64,000 nt of DNA from Gammaproteobacteria bacterium (GCA_041395725.1 JAWKZW010000001.1:2294001-2358000), one strand, 5' to 3'. Shown: positions 16,686-26,298, counted from the first letter of the stretch. Notes: generated by a model from the letters alone, not told the origin. Made by a program: numbers and translations.

Positions 16686-18047
16686 TCACGAGGCTTTCAC
16701 TTCATTCGGGTAACAGGGAACATGCAAGCCATCCTTGCGAAACTGCGCCAGCTTGTAGCGCAGGGTCCTGGGGCTGATACCAAGCTTTTCGGCAGCTTCC
16801 TTGCGGCTGTTGTTGGACTCAATGGCGTCCATGATTATTTCCTTCTCCCGGTTTTTGAGGTTGGAAGCCAGCTGTGGTCGGCCCACGGGCCGGAGATCAT
16901 CGGCACTGGCCGGGTCAGCGGACTCGGGTGTTTCGAACACGATCGCAGCGGCGCTTATGGTGCGGCCGGCTTTCAGAATCAGGGCCCGCTGGATCACATT
17001 CTCCAGTTCACGCACATTGCCGTACCAGGGGTGAGCAAGCAGTACCCGACTGGCGCTGTCGTCCAGTCTCACGCCGGTGCCAGGCTCGTAGCGTTCCAGA
17101 AAGCTTTGCGCCAGGGGCAGGATGTCCTCGCTACGTTCTCTCAGAGGCGGCAAATGCAGGGGAAACACGTTGAGTCGATAAAAAAGATCCTCCCGAAACC
17201 GACCTTCGGTGACTTCTTCTCGCAGATTCCTGTTGGTGGTGGCAATCAGTCTTACGTCCAGGTCGATTGCCCGGCTGCCACCCAGACGTTCGACTTCCTT
17301 CTCCTGGATAACCCGCAGCAGCTTGGCCTGCAGGCCGATATCGATTTCCGAAACTTCATCCAGCAGCAGCGTTCCACCGTTTGCCTGTTCAAATTTCCCG
17401 GCCCGTGCCGTATAGGCCCCGGTAAAGGCGCCTTTCTCGTAACCAAACAGAATGGATTCCAGCATCGGTTCCGGAATCGCTGCGCAATTGATGGCTACAA
17501 ACGGCTTGTTGCCACGCGTTGAGTGACGGTGGATGTACTTGGCGAAGACCTCTTTACCGCTGCCGGATTCACCACTGATCATGACGGTGACATCCGTAGC
17601 GGCAACCCGCCGGCTGAGTTCGGCGACGGCCACACTGCGCGGGTCCTCGACAACCATGCCGCTTTTTTCCGGCCCGGCGTTGGTGTTCGACGCCAGGCGA
17701 TTTACCATCTCGATCAACACCTCCGCTTCAAAGGGTTTTACGATGTAGTCGGCGGCACCGTTCTGCATGGCTTCCACTGCTCTGCTGACATTGCCGAAGG
17801 CGGTGACCAGGACGAACGGAATTTCCGGGAGCTGTCGTTTGACCTGCTTCAGTAATTCGTCGCCATTCATGCCCGGCATCTGGACATCGCTGATGATGAG
17901 GCTCGGTCTCTTGCGGCCCAGAATAGCCAGTGCTGCTTTGGCATTTTCGGCTGCCAGCGCTTCGTAACCTGACATATCGAGAGTCTGGCAGAGAGCTTCC
18001 CTGAGATCGGGATCGTCCTCCACCACCAGCACCGAATTATTATCCAT
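16686..18047 (-). CDS. fleR: Sigma-54-dependent flagellar response regulator FleR/FlrC
   Basis: 453 residues in three parts: receiver domain (acidic DD at 11-12, phospho-acceptor Asp54 in ISDVQMPG), AAA+ sigma-54 activation domain (Walker A GESGSGKE near 157, sigma-54-contacting GAFTGA, LLLDEVSEIDIGLQAKLLRV) and a Fis-type helix-turn-helix (SNNSRKEAAEKLGISPRTLRYKL). It pairs with the upstream kinase gene and would activate the mid-level flagellar sigma-54 promoters seen elsewhere in this window. Assignment to FleR/FlrC rather than another NtrC-like regulator rests on its position between fleS and fliE. Confidence 0.94.
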   Translation of the reverse strand: MDNNSVLVVEDDPDLREALCQTLDMSGYEALAAENAKAALAILGRKRPSLIISDVQMPGMNGDELLKQVKRQLPEIPFVLVTAFGNVSRAVEAMQNGAADYIVKPFEAEVLIEMVNRLASNTNAGPEKSGMVVEDPRSVAVAELSRRVAATDVTVMISGESGSGKEVFAKYIHRHSTRGNKPFVAINCAAIPEPMLESILFGYEKGAFTGAYTARAGKFEQANGGTLLLDEVSEIDIGLQAKLLRVIQEKEVERLGGSRAIDLDVRLIATTNRNLREEVTEGRFREDLFYRLNVFPLHLPPLRERSEDILPLAQSFLERYEPGTGVRLDDSASRVLLAHPWYGNVRELENVIQRALILKAGRTISAAAIVFETPESADPASADDLRPVGRPQLASNLKNREKEIIMDAIESNNSRKEAAEKLGISPRTLRYKLAQFRKDGLHVPCYPNEVKAS

Positions 18048-18114
18048 GGTTTACCTGCCTGTTAATTTGGTCGACTTCACAAAAACCGTCTGTCTGGTCT
18101 GCTGCGCGGATTAG

Positions 18115-19317
18115 CTACGCAGCCCCTTGCTGCAGAAAATAGCTATCAAAAGCAGCCTGTTCTATGGGGATGCTCAGCGTGAAGCTGGCGCCCCCTCCAG
18201 GGGCCCGGTCGATACTCACATCGCCACCGTGGAGCTTGGCAGCGGACATCACGACAGCCAGTCCCAGACCTGTTCCGCCAGGACGCGTGGAGAAAAAGGG
18301 ATCAAAAATCTGGTCTCTGGTGTGTTCGTCTATGCCCGGCCCGTTGTCTGCCACCGATAGCTCGATACAATTTTCCTTTCGCAGCAGCCCGAGGGTGATT
18401 CTGGGAGCAGTCTCTACCGCCTGTATTGCGTTGATAATCAGGTTCGACAATGCGTTGAACAGTGCTTCACGGTCACCCCGGATCTCGAAATTCTCCCCGT
18501 GGTAGTTGGATTCAATAGAACCGTTTGCCGCCTTTACCTGCAGCGCAGTGGCCTGCCTCACTTCGTTCAGCAGCGCAACCGGCGAGAAGCTCTGGCTGGT
18601 TACGATGTCGCCCTTGATATAGGAGAGCATGCCTTCCACCAGCGTTTCGATCTGGCCCAGTTGCGTCTGAATATTCTTCACCGGCTTCTGGTAATCAGGA
18701 ACCCGTGCCGCCGACAGTCTGGCAGACAGGTTGGAAAGGTAGAGAATTGCGGAACTCAGTGGTGTGCGGATCTGGTGGGCCAGCCGGGCGGCCATTTCGC
18801 CCAGTGCCGCCAGGCGTTTTTCCCGGTTGACCAGGTTGTTGAGGCGGTAGTTTTCCGTTGTGTCGGTAAGCAGCATTATTCTGTCGCCGTCATTGCCGAA
18901 GGGATTACTGGTAATGGACACCCGTTTCCCGTCAAGCAGCGAGAATTCGCCATCAAAAACGGGAGCGGAGCCGGCTATCTCTCCGATTACCGCACTCCAT
19001 TTCTGCCCTACAAAGCACTGACCGGTTATCCGCAGTGCCGCCGGGTTCATCTCCCGGACCTGGCCCTGACTGTCCAGCACCAGGACGCCGCCGGGGAGGG
19101 CTTCCATGAGAGACGAAAGCTTTGCCGCCAGTCTTTCTTTTTCAGTCAGTTCCCGGATGCGGGCGGAGTTGGAAGCAGCCAGTTCTTCTTTCAAGCCGAT
19201 GACACTGGATTCCAGCTCCTGATAAATCATGCCCAGATCGGCGGAGACCTGATTAAAGATCCCGAAGGCTTCTTCAAGCTGGCTTATGGAATGCTTGGTG
19301 TTGGCTGACGAGTCCAC
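18115..19317 (-). CDS. fleS: Flagellar sensor histidine kinase FleS/FlrB
   Basis: 400 residues with no membrane segment, so cytoplasmic. N-terminal coiled coil (about 10-70), a PAS-like domain (about 70-160, LPGGVLVLDSQGQVREMNPAAL), the dimerisation helix with phospho-acceptor His181 (RLAHQIRTPLSSA), and the ATP-binding domain with N box (NALSNLIINAIQAV), G1 (VADNGPGI) and G2 (GTGLGLAV). It phosphorylates FleR. A textbook sigma-54 promoter lies 55 bp upstream, consistent with FleQ control in the polar flagellar hierarchy. Confidence 0.94.
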   Translation of the reverse strand: MDSSANTKHSISQLEEAFGIFNQVSADLGMIYQELESSVIGLKEELAASNSARIRELTEKERLAAKLSSLMEALPGGVLVLDSQGQVREMNPAALRITGQCFVGQKWSAVIGEIAGSAPVFDGEFSLLDGKRVSITSNPFGNDGDRIMLLTDTTENYRLNNLVNREKRLAALGEMAARLAHQIRTPLSSAILYLSNLSARLSAARVPDYQKPVKNIQTQLGQIETLVEGMLSYIKGDIVTSQSFSPVALLNEVRQATALQVKAANGSIESNYHGENFEIRGDREALFNALSNLIINAIQAVETAPRITLGLLRKENCIELSVADNGPGIDEHTRDQIFDPFFSTRPGGTGLGLAVVMSAAKLHGGDVSIDRAPGGGASFTLSIPIEQAAFDSYFLQQGAA

Positions 19318-19372
19318 TGTTGCTACCTGAAGTTTTCGATTCTTCTTGAACTAGCGTTTGAGATTGGAATTA

Positions 19373-19388
19373 GCAAGTTTTGTGCCAA
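19373..19388 (-). promoter_or_regulatory. Sigma-54 promoter for fleSR
   Basis: Minus strand TTGGCACAAAACTTGCTA: -24 element TGGCAC and -12 element TTGC separated so that GG and GC are exactly 10 nt apart. This matches the consensus at every key base. Transcription would start about 40 bp before the fleS ATG. Confidence 0.85.
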
Positions 19389-19566
19389 TAAAAATATCAA
19401 TATAAAACAGCAAGATAGAGTTGGTGTGTCGGTTTTTTGGCAATCGAAATCGGCGGATGGTCGAAATTTTTACAGTGTCGGAACGTGCTGGCCGCCGGCT
19501 TTTTTCGGCGCAGTGCTGACCGGTTGGTCGGAGCGGGCGGGCAGGCATCAGTGGAGCGGCATCGCT

Positions 19567-19583
19567 GTGCTCGTGGCGAGCAC
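19567..19583 (-). terminator. Hairpin after fleQ
   Basis: GTGCTCG-TGG-CGAGCAC, a perfect 7-bp stem with a 3-nt loop, 17 bp past the fleQ stop codon. No clear T-run follows on the minus strand, so termination is only a guess. Confidence 0.35.
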
Positions 19584-19599
19584 CTTCAGGCGGGCGGAT

Positions 19600-21003
19600 T
19601 CAGAACGCGGCTCTGCGATCCCTGGCCCGTGGCGGCTCAATTTCCAGCTTGCGGATTTTTTCGATCAGCGTAGTCCTGCGTACCGATAGCGTCCTCGCTG
19701 CCCTGGTGACTACCCAGTCCGACTGTTCCAGCGCCCGGCAAATCAGCGTCCGTTCGAGTGACGCCAGGTATTGCTTCAGGTTGATCTTCTGGGCGGTGCC
19801 AGCCGGTATTGGCGGTAACTCTGCGGTTGTAACCTGCGGTCCTGCCTGAAACCCCATAGCGCCACCAGACAGCACCTCCCGATACCGCGCCGGCAGTTGT
19901 TCGCTGCTGACCTCTTCGCCGGGATACAGAATGCTAAGGCGCTCCACCAGATTTTCCAATTCCCTGACATTGCCCGGTAGCGGGTGGTTCATCAGGGTTT
20001 GCAGAGCGTCTGCAGCAAAGCTGATGGCTTGCTGCAGGGTGTTGTTGCGGCGCTTGATGAATTCATTGATCAACGCGGGGATATCGTCGCTGCGCTCGCG
20101 CAGAGGCGGCAGTTCGATGGGGAATACATTCAGGCGATAGAATAGATCGAGGCGGAACTTACCTTCATCGATATACTTCTCCAGATCCTGGTGGGTAGCC
20201 GCGACAAGGCGCACATTGCTCACGAGGGAGCGGGTGCCGCCGACCCGTTCAAAGGTCCGCTCTTGAATGACGCGCAGCAGCTTTACCTGCATGTTGAGAG
20301 GCATATCGCCAATCTCATCCAGGAACAGCGTGCCTCCTTCAGCAAGCTCGAAGCGACCGGCCCTGGACTGAAAGGCGCCGGTAAAGGCGCCTTTTTCGTG
20401 GCCAAAAAGTTCGGACTCCAGCAGTTCCGGCGGGATTGCGCCGCAATTCACCGCAACGAACGGCCGGTCCGCGCGCAGTGACAGATCATGAATAGCCCTG
20501 GCCACGACTTCTTTTCCAGTGCCGGATTCCCCCGCAATAAGGACGTTGGCCTCGGTAGGGGCCACCTGGCGAATCAGTTTCTTGAGGGCTTTGATGCGAG
20601 GGCTGTCCCCGATGATGTTCATGCTGGCTGCCAGATTCTCGGTGTTCTGCAGTTGCCTGACTCTGGCCTGCTTCAGCACTTCCAGCAAGTCTCCATAACG
20701 AACCGGCAGGCGGATGGAGCCGTCTGCGTCCGCCGGTGCCGCCTGGAAAAATTCTTTATCCGACTGCAGGAGATAAACCGGCAATTGCGCCGCCTTGCTG
20801 CGAATGATGGTGAGTGCCTCTTTCTCAGCCGCTTTGTCGTCAAGGGCTACCAGTATCGTCAGCGCACTGGCTTTGGTCGGGCTGAAATCCGCCAGTTGGC
20901 GGCACGTGAGGTGAATGGCTTCGTGCTCGAGAGATTCCAGCACGGCAATGGTTTTAACTGCGATATTGGTGTCATCGGTCAACAGTAGAACTTCACCACT
21001 CAT
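19600..21003 (-). CDS. fleQ: Master flagellar regulator FleQ/FlrA
   Basis: 467 residues. The N-terminal ~120 residues are the FleQ-type receiver-like domain, lacking a standard phosphorylation site context. The AAA+ domain has Walker A GESGTGKE near 157, GAFTGA near 204 and [21 protein letters not shown] Fis-type HTH closes the protein ([25 protein letters not shown]). FleQ sits on top of the polar flagellar cascade, binds c-di-GMP in Pseudomonas, and is antagonised by FlhG (FleN), which is also encoded here. It is transcribed separately from fleSR, with a 282-bp gap. Confidence 0.94.
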   Translation of the reverse strand: MSGEVLLLTDDTNIAVKTIAVLESLEHEAIHLTCRQLADFSPTKASALTILVALDDKAAEKEALTIIRSKAAQLPVYLLQSDKEFFQAAPADADGSIRLPVRYGDLLEVLKQARVRQLQNTENLAASMNIIGDSPRIKALKKLIRQVAPTEANVLIAGESGTGKEVVARAIHDLSLRADRPFVAVNCGAIPPELLESELFGHEKGAFTGAFQSRAGRFELAEGGTLFLDEIGDMPLNMQVKLLRVIQERTFERVGGTRSLVSNVRLVAATHQDLEKYIDEGKFRLDLFYRLNVFPIELPPLRERSDDIPALINEFIKRRNNTLQQAISFAADALQTLMNHPLPGNVRELENLVERLSILYPGEEVSSEQLPARYREVLSGGAMGFQAGPQVTTAELPPIPAGTAQKINLKQYLASLERTLICRALEQSDWVVTRAARTLSVRRTTLIEKIRKLEIEPPRARDRRAAF

Positions 21004-21284
21004 ACCTTGCCCTTTTTAAAACCTGCCACCGGGAAGTGGAGTTTGCGTGTGTTTCAGCCTGGTAGAAGCCGCGCACCTGAAGCATCAGGCCAGTCAGGTG
21101 AATTTCATGCGGTTACCAGTGCATCGGCATAGTAGCGGGTAACCTTAGTAAAATAGCGGGAAAAAAGAAGAAAAAAGTGGGATTTAACGTGCACATGACG
21201 GGAAGGTGAAGGGGTACCTTGTAAGTCCTTGTTACGCCGGAATATTTTTTCCTATACGAGGCTGATGCTGAAAGTTTCCGGTCG

Positions 21285-21301
21285 CTGGCATGGAATTTGC
21301 G
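21285..21301 (+). promoter_or_regulatory. Sigma-54 promoter for the fliG-fliM operon
   Basis: CTGGCATGGAATTTGCG: GG at 21287-21288 and GC at 21299-21300 with 10 nt between, plus TGGCA and TTGC. It lies 193 bp before fliG in the 490-bp divergent region between fleQ and fliG. The rest of that region is AT-rich and shows no gene. Confidence 0.8.
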
Positions 21302-21493
21302 TTTGTACCGGTTGGGCAAGTCTTTCCGGGCCGGGTCCGGGCAGCGAGCCAGAGCCAGGCGCAGGAACCAGTGGGCTTTTCTAATACACAGAGTAAGTGA
21401 TGTCAATAAACAGGTTGCCGGTAAAACTGACACTGTCGAAAAACCGACAGGGCGGTCCGGCGTCCGTCAAGGGCTGATTTCTTTCTTCACGAC

Positions 21494-22516
21494 ATGAGTG
21501 CCAGAACGCAAAGAAGACGACCAGACAACAGCGGATCAGCCAAGGCTGCCCGCTTTCTGATGGTTATGGGTGAATCCGGCGCCGCGAATATTCTCAAACA
21601 CCTGACTTCCGACGAAGTACAGAAAATTGGTGTGGAAATGGCGCGGATGAAGGAGATGTCCACCGATGAGGTCAATCAGATTCTGGCGAGTTTCCTCAGC
21701 GACTACGAGAATGACGGTTCAATCAGGGTGGTGGCGGACGAGTACACCCGCAGCGTACTGGAAAGGGCGTTAGGCCCGGAGGCAGCCAAGGAAGCGCTCG
21801 ACAAGATCATGCTGGGGGGCAATACCAAGGGGCTGGATTCGTTGAAGTGGATGGAGCCGCAGCTGGTAGCCGGAATCATTCAGAACGAACATCCGCAAAT
21901 TCAGGCCATCGTAATCTCGTACCTGGGACCCGAGCTGTCCGGCGAAGTCCTGACGTATATGCCGGAAAATTCTGTGGTGGAGCTGATGATCCGCATGGCA
22001 GAAATCGACACCGTCGATCCTACTGCGCTGCAGGAATTGAACAATTCACTGGAAAAACAGGTGGAAGGTGTGGTCCGCAAGCGCGGCTCGTCAGTCGGGG
22101 GCATCAAGAATGTTGCGGATATCTTCAACTCCCTGGAGAAAAACTTCGAAGAAAGCCTGATGGAGAAACTCACCAGTGTGAATGAAGGTCTGGCTACAGC
22201 TATTCAGGAGCAGATGTTCGTTTTCGATGATCTTAAACTGATTCCGAGTCGTGATTTTCAGGCGCTGTTACGGGAAGTCTCTACGGACAAGCTTGCCATG
22301 GCTTTGAAAGGAGCAGACGAAGAGATTCTGGAAAAAGTAATGAAGAACATGTCTTCGCGGGCTGCGGAAATATTCAAGGAAGACATGGAAGAGATGGGGC
22401 CGGTGAAGATCGTCGACGTGGAGACCGCCCAGAAGGAGGTCCTCAGCGCCGCCAGGAAGCTGGCCGACGACGGCAAAATTGAATTGCGGGAAGACGCTGG
22501 TGCGATGGTCAAGTAG
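21494..22516 (+). CDS. fliG: Flagellar motor switch protein FliG
   Basis: 340 residues. All three domains are visible: N-terminal FliF-binding (AARFLMVMGESGAANILKHLTSDEV), middle (LDSLKWMEPQLVAGIIQNEHPQ with the EHPQ motif) and C-terminal torque-generating domain (NLEKNFEESLMEKL, FVFDDLKLIPSRDFQALLREV). FliG links the MS ring to FliM and contacts the stator. In most gammaproteobacteria fliG lies between fliF and fliH; here it heads the fliM operon on the opposite strand, behind its own sigma-54 promoter. Confidence 0.94.
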   Translation: MSARTQRRRPDNSGSAKAARFLMVMGESGAANILKHLTSDEVQKIGVEMARMKEMSTDEVNQILASFLSDYENDGSIRVVADEYTRSVLERALGPEAAKEALDKIMLGGNTKGLDSLKWMEPQLVAGIIQNEHPQIQAIVISYLGPELSGEVLTYMPENSVVELMIRMAEIDTVDPTALQELNNSLEKQVEGVVRKRGSSVGGIKNVADIFNSLEKNFEESLMEKLTSVNEGLATAIQEQMFVFDDLKLIPSRDFQALLREVSTDKLAMALKGADEEILEKVMKNMSSRAAEIFKEDMEEMGPVKIVDVETAQKEVLSAARKLADDGKIELREDAGAMVK

Positions 22517-22536
22517 ACGGTCAGGTAGAGACAATC

Positions 22537-23502
22537 ATGAGTGAACTGCTTTCGGAGAACGAAATCGATGCCCTGATGAACGGTGTGGTCAAAGAGTTCG
22601 GCAATCAGGGTCAGGAAGTCAACGAAGAGGATTACTCCCTTTATGACCTGACCAGTGGAATGCACCGGGTGCAGGGCTGGACCCAGTACGTGGAGATTGT
22701 CGACGACCACATTCAGGCCGGTCTCAGCACCAGATTCCTGGGAATTCTGCACAAGAGCGTGGAAATAAAGCGGGACCCGATTCAGATCAGGAAGTATGAA
22801 GACTATGCCAGCACCCTGAAGCTGCCGACGGCGATCAGCTGTTTCACCCTGTCAGGAGTCGTAGGTATTTCCGCGATCGTTCTGGACTCGGACCTGGTCT
22901 CGGCGCTTGTTAATGTGTTCTTCGGCGGCGGGTCACGTCCGACGCCTATCGAGGGTCGCGAGTTCAGCCACACCGAACAGCGGCTCGTCAACATGATCGT
23001 CAAAAGCATCGCGGAAGTGATTCGGGAAGGTTTCAGGGAATTTGCGGACCATGAAATTACTGTCGTGGATATCGAGACCAACCCGGCGCACTTCTCAGCT
23101 TATGCAGACACCGATGTGCTGATGATTCGGCCCTTTAAACTAGAGTTTTCAGGCATGGGAGGCAGTATTCAGCTCATCATGCCCGGCTCCGTTGTGGATG
23201 CGATCTTCCGACAGAAAAGGTCCCGCCTGGCGGACCTTGGTGTTACCGCCCGCAATGCCCTTGCCAGTCAGGTGCGTGATTTTGAACTGGACGTGACCGG
23301 TGAACTGCGAGGCGCAAACCTTTCCCTGAAAGACGTTCTGGAGCTGGGGCAGGGCGATATCATTCCGATCGATGCGCCGGATCATGTAGACGTAAAGGTC
23401 AACAGTGTACCCAAATTCAAGGCTCGTATGGGTGAGGTCAATGGAAAAATCGGTCTGGAGATTCTTCGCTTCGGACAGTTCGGTGGAGGTGGCAAGCGAT
23501 GA
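22537..23502 (+). CDS. fliM: Flagellar motor switch protein FliM
   Basis: 321 residues. The N-terminal CheY-binding motif is present (LLSENEIDALMNG, residues 4-16). The CheC-like middle domain (RFLGILHKSVEIKRD, FTLSGVVGISAIVLDSDLVSALVNVFFGG) and the C-terminal SpoA domain (LDVTGELRGANLSLKDVLELGQGDIIPID) follow. FliM forms the wall of the C-ring and receives phospho-CheY, so an intact N-terminus implies a chemotaxis system encoded elsewhere. Its last codons overlap the next gene's ATG (ATGA). Confidence 0.95.
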   Translation: MSELLSENEIDALMNGVVKEFGNQGQEVNEEDYSLYDLTSGMHRVQGWTQYVEIVDDHIQAGLSTRFLGILHKSVEIKRDPIQIRKYEDYASTLKLPTAISCFTLSGVVGISAIVLDSDLVSALVNVFFGGGSRPTPIEGREFSHTEQRLVNMIVKSIAEVIREGFREFADHEITVVDIETNPAHFSAYADTDVLMIRPFKLEFSGMGGSIQLIMPGSVVDAIFRQKRSRLADLGVTARNALASQVRDFELDVTGELRGANLSLKDVLELGQGDIIPIDAPDHVDVKVNSVPKFKARMGEVNGKIGLEILRFGQFGGGGKR

Positions 23503-23939
23503 ATGGCAGCAACACAGGTGAAGGCCAGAGTCCTGCCGTACTGGCGCAGGCATTCCCGCAGCTTGGGAATGGCAGCAGCGAAGCAGGCGCGGCTGGGTCG
23601 CGAAGTGGGGAGCACACACTGAAGGCTGTCCCCGCTCCTGCGCCGGTTCCGGCTCAATCGATGGCAGTGGCCAAATCTGAGTCCACGGCCGGCCTGGAGC
23701 GATTCTGGAATGTTCCCGTGACCCTGCGTTTCGAGGTGAGTTATCAGAGTATTACCGTTCAGCAGCTGATGTCCCTCACCCGCGGCTCCATCGTGCCTTT
23801 GCAGGATGTCTACGTGGATTCAATCAAGGTCAAGGTGGAGGACAGGACCATCGCCAGGGCCGAGGCCGTGAGCCTGAAAAAGCGCTACGGGATGCGAGTC
23901 AGCGAAATTTCGGTACCGAACGGTACACGGAGCAGGTAA
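23499..23939 (+). CDS. Second, divergent FliN-like SpoA-domain protein
   Basis: 146 residues: about 60 unconserved N-terminal residues, then a SpoA domain (LERFWNVPVTLRFEVSYQSI, RGSIVPLQDVYVDSIKVKVED, AEAVSLKKRYGMRVSEI). The place between fliM and fliO is the classical fliN position, yet the hallmark residues of FliN (GSVIELD, EPLDI-VNG, FGI-TDI) are changed; the canonical FliN is at 9796. It may form a mixed FliN ring with that copy, as SpoA pairs do in type III secretion, or be a degenerate duplicate. Coupled to fliM by a 4-bp overlap. Confidence 0.85.
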   Translation: MNGSNTGEGQSPAVLAQAFPQLGNGSSEAGAAGSRSGEHTLKAVPAPAPVPAQSMAVAKSESTAGLERFWNVPVTLRFEVSYQSITVQQLMSLTRGSIVPLQDVYVDSIKVKVEDRTIARAEAVSLKKRYGMRVSEISVPNGTRSR

Positions 23940-23944
23940 ACCCC

Positions 23945-24439
23945 ATGACGGTAAAAACAGGATACAGCGTCAAACAGTGTGTCGGGAAAAAGACATTGGC
24001 CCGCCGCGCAGGTCCCGGCCTGCTGCTGAGTCTGTTGCCTGGAGAACTGCTTGTTGCCGCGGAGCAGGCCGATCCAGCGGTTCGACCCGAGGCGCTGGTC
24101 AGTGCCCAAAGCATGGTGCAGATGTTGATCGCCCTGGTTGTCGTTGTGGCAATCATTGTCGGCCTTTCGGTGCTGGTCAGACGTCTCAGTCTGGTACCGG
24201 GGGCGTCAGGTGGCATGATCAGGATCGTCAGCAGCCTTGCCCTCAACAGCAAGGACCGGTTGCTGCTGGTGCAGATCGGTGAGGAGCAGATCCTGATCAG
24301 TGCCAGCCCGGGGCGGATCGGCAAAGTTCATGAGTTGCAGGCCCCGGTAGACCCCGCATCCTTCGACAGCCTGCAGAAAACCAGGGGAAGATCCTTCAAC
24401 AGTTTGTTCACTCAGGTGCTGCAGGGATCCCGTCAATGA
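23945..24439 (+). CDS. fliO: Flagellar biosynthesis protein FliO
   Basis: 164 residues. A weak leader at the N-terminus, one strong membrane segment at about 58-78 (VQMLIALVVVVAIIVGLSVLVR) and the FliO core after it (MIRIVSSLALNSKDRLLLVQIGEEQILISASPG). FliO assists assembly of the FliP ring of the export gate. Its end overlaps the fliP start by 4 bp. Confidence 0.9.
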   Translation: MTVKTGYSVKQCVGKKTLARRAGPGLLLSLLPGELLVAAEQADPAVRPEALVSAQSMVQMLIALVVVVAIIVGLSVLVRRLSLVPGASGGMIRIVSSLALNSKDRLLLVQIGEEQILISASPGRIGKVHELQAPVDPASFDSLQKTRGRSFNSLFTQVLQGSRQ

Positions 24440-25197
24440 AACGACCGGTAATAAAAAGACACGCAATTGGTCTGATTTTACTGCTGGCATTGCCTGGGCT
24501 GGCCTTGCCGGCAACGCCTGACCTGACCCTGATGACTTCCCAGGCGACCGCGGACGGTGGCATGACCTACAGCGTCAGTATTCAGATTCTGCTGTTCATG
24601 ACCTTGTTGACGCTGCTGCCCGCGGCGATGATGGCAATGACCTCTTTTACGCGGATCATCGTCGTGCTTGCTATCCTGCGACAGGCCCTTGGGCTGATGC
24701 AGACCCCCTCCAATCAGATAATCATCGGTCTGGCGCTCTTTATCACGTTTTTTGTTATGAGCCCTGTATTCACCAGCGCCTATGAGAACGGTGTGGCACC
24801 CTACATGGACGAGGCCCTGGATTTCGATTCCGCCCTCGTTGAGACCACGGGGCCTTTCCACCAGTTCATGTCAGATCAGGTCCGGGAGCAGGATCTGGCA
24901 CTGTTCGCCGAGATGGCGGGCTACGAAGAGTTTGAAAGTCTTGCGGACGTGCCCTTCCGGGTTCTGGTTCCGGCCTACATCACCAGTGAGTTGAAGACCG
25001 CTTTTCAGATCGGTTTTTTAATATTCATTCCGTTTCTGGTTATCGATCTCGTGGTTGCCAGCATTCTGATGTCCATGGGGATGATGATGCTGTCACCGAT
25101 GCTGATTTCCCTGCCGTTCAAGATCATGCTGTTTGTCATGGTGGATGGCTGGACTCTGATAGTGGGCACGCTGGCTTCGAGCTTCGCGGTTTTCTAG
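24436..25197 (+). CDS. fliP: Flagellar export gate protein FliP
   Basis: 253 residues with a cleavable signal peptide (GLILLLALPGLALPATPD), a known FliP trait. Conserved family blocks: SVQILLFMTLLTLLPAAMMAMTSFTRI-type helix, LRQALGLMQTPSNQI and a C-terminal LIDLVVASILMSMGMMMLSP-type pair of helices. FliP pentamers form the core of the export gate with FliQ and FliR. Confidence 0.96.
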   Translation: MKRPVIKRHAIGLILLLALPGLALPATPDLTLMTSQATADGGMTYSVSIQILLFMTLLTLLPAAMMAMTSFTRIIVVLAILRQALGLMQTPSNQIIIGLALFITFFVMSPVFTSAYENGVAPYMDEALDFDSALVETTGPFHQFMSDQVREQDLALFAEMAGYEEFESLADVPFRVLVPAYITSELKTAFQIGFLIFIPFLVIDLVVASILMSMGMMMLSPMLISLPFKIMLFVMVDGWTLIVGTLASSFAVF

Positions 25198-25214
25198 AAA
25201 AAAGGGCAGGCGCT

Positions 25215-25484
25215 ATGGATCAGGATGTTGTAATCGAAATAGGTCAGGACGCACTTTTTCTTATTGTTGCGCTGGCCGGTCCCTTGTTGTTGTCGGCATT
25301 GGCAGTCGGGCTGCTGGTGGGAGTGCTACAGGCGGCTACCCAGATTCAGGAGCAGACCTTGAGTTTCATTCCCAAGCTGCTGGCCCTGGTGCTGGCTCTG
25401 GTGGTGCTGGGGCCCTGGCTGCTCAACTACTGGGTGGTCTTTACTGAATCGCTGTTCTTCCGCATTCCCGAGCTGATCGGGTAG
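25215..25484 (+). CDS. fliQ: Flagellar export gate protein FliQ
   Basis: 89 residues, two membrane helices (LFLIVALAGPLLLSALAVGLLVGV and LALVLALVVLGPWLLNYWVVF), with the conserved LQAATQIQEQTLSFIPK between them. This is the standard size and motif set. FliQ packs around the FliP/FliR helix of the export gate. Confidence 0.95.
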   Translation: MDQDVVIEIGQDALFLIVALAGPLLLSALAVGLLVGVLQAATQIQEQTLSFIPKLLALVLALVVLGPWLLNYWVVFTESLFFRIPELIG

Positions 25485-25516
25485 TAAGCAGATATCGCAA
25501 CCGGATTTTAACAGGC

Positions 25517-26287
25517 ATGGAACTATCACTGGATGACATGACAGCACTGGTTGGAGATTTCTTCTGGCCGTTTCTGCGCATCAGTGCCCTGTTTGCCGCA
25601 GCACCGGTGTTTTCCGCCCGCACCGTGCCTGTGCGGGTGAGAATTATCCTGGCGGTGTTCATTACCCTGCTTATACGGCCTAGCCTGCCCTACCTGGAGT
25701 TGGTTGAGCCCCTGTCTGCCAGGGGGCTGCTGCTCATTCTCCAGCAACTGAGCATCGGTATTGTCATGGGGCTGATCCTGCAGATTGTCATGGGTGCTCT
25801 GGTCATGGCCGGTCAGGCGATAGCCACGACAATGGGGCTTGGTTTTGCCTCATCTGTTGATCCTCAGAACGGCGTGCAGGTGACCATGCTGGGCCAGTTG
25901 TATCTCATTATCGGGACGCTTTACCTGTTGGCGGTGGACGGCCATCTGTTGCTGATCGATGTGCTGGTCCAGAGCTTTGTCTACATCCCGGTCGGTTCCC
26001 CGTTCAATGCGCTGGAGGTGTTTGGTGATATCGCCCTGTTCGCTTCGGAGCTTTTTGTGGCGGCCTTACTGATTGCCCTGCCGGTCATTGTCGGTGTTCT
26101 GCTGGTAAACCTGGCTTTTGGTGTCGTGACCCGCGCGGCGCCGCAACTGAATATCTTCGCAGTGGGTTTCCCGGTCACCATGCTGGCAGGTTTCATTCTG
26201 ATTCTTTTCAGCCTGCCGGTGCTGTTCCCCACGCTGGGGAGCTTTTTTACTGTTGGATTCAACTTCATGCGCACCCTGGTGAACTAA
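25517..26287 (+). CDS. fliR: Flagellar export gate protein FliR
   Basis: 256 residues, six hydrophobic segments. Recognisable family blocks: FFWPFLRISALFAAAPVF at the start, VRIILAVFITLLIRPSLP, the GQAIATTMGLGFASSVDPQNG motif, and RAAPQLNIFAVGFPVTM near the C-terminus. One FliR sits with five FliP in the gate. Confidence 0.95.
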   Translation: MELSLDDMTALVGDFFWPFLRISALFAAAPVFSARTVPVRVRIILAVFITLLIRPSLPYLELVEPLSARGLLLILQQLSIGIVMGLILQIVMGALVMAGQAIATTMGLGFASSVDPQNGVQVTMLGQLYLIIGTLYLLAVDGHLLLIDVLVQSFVYIPVGSPFNALEVFGDIALFASELFVAALLIALPVIVGVLLVNLAFGVVTRAAPQLNIFAVGFPVTMLAGFILILFSLPVLFPTLGSFFTVGFNFMRTLVN

Positions 26288-26298
26288 AGGTATAACCG

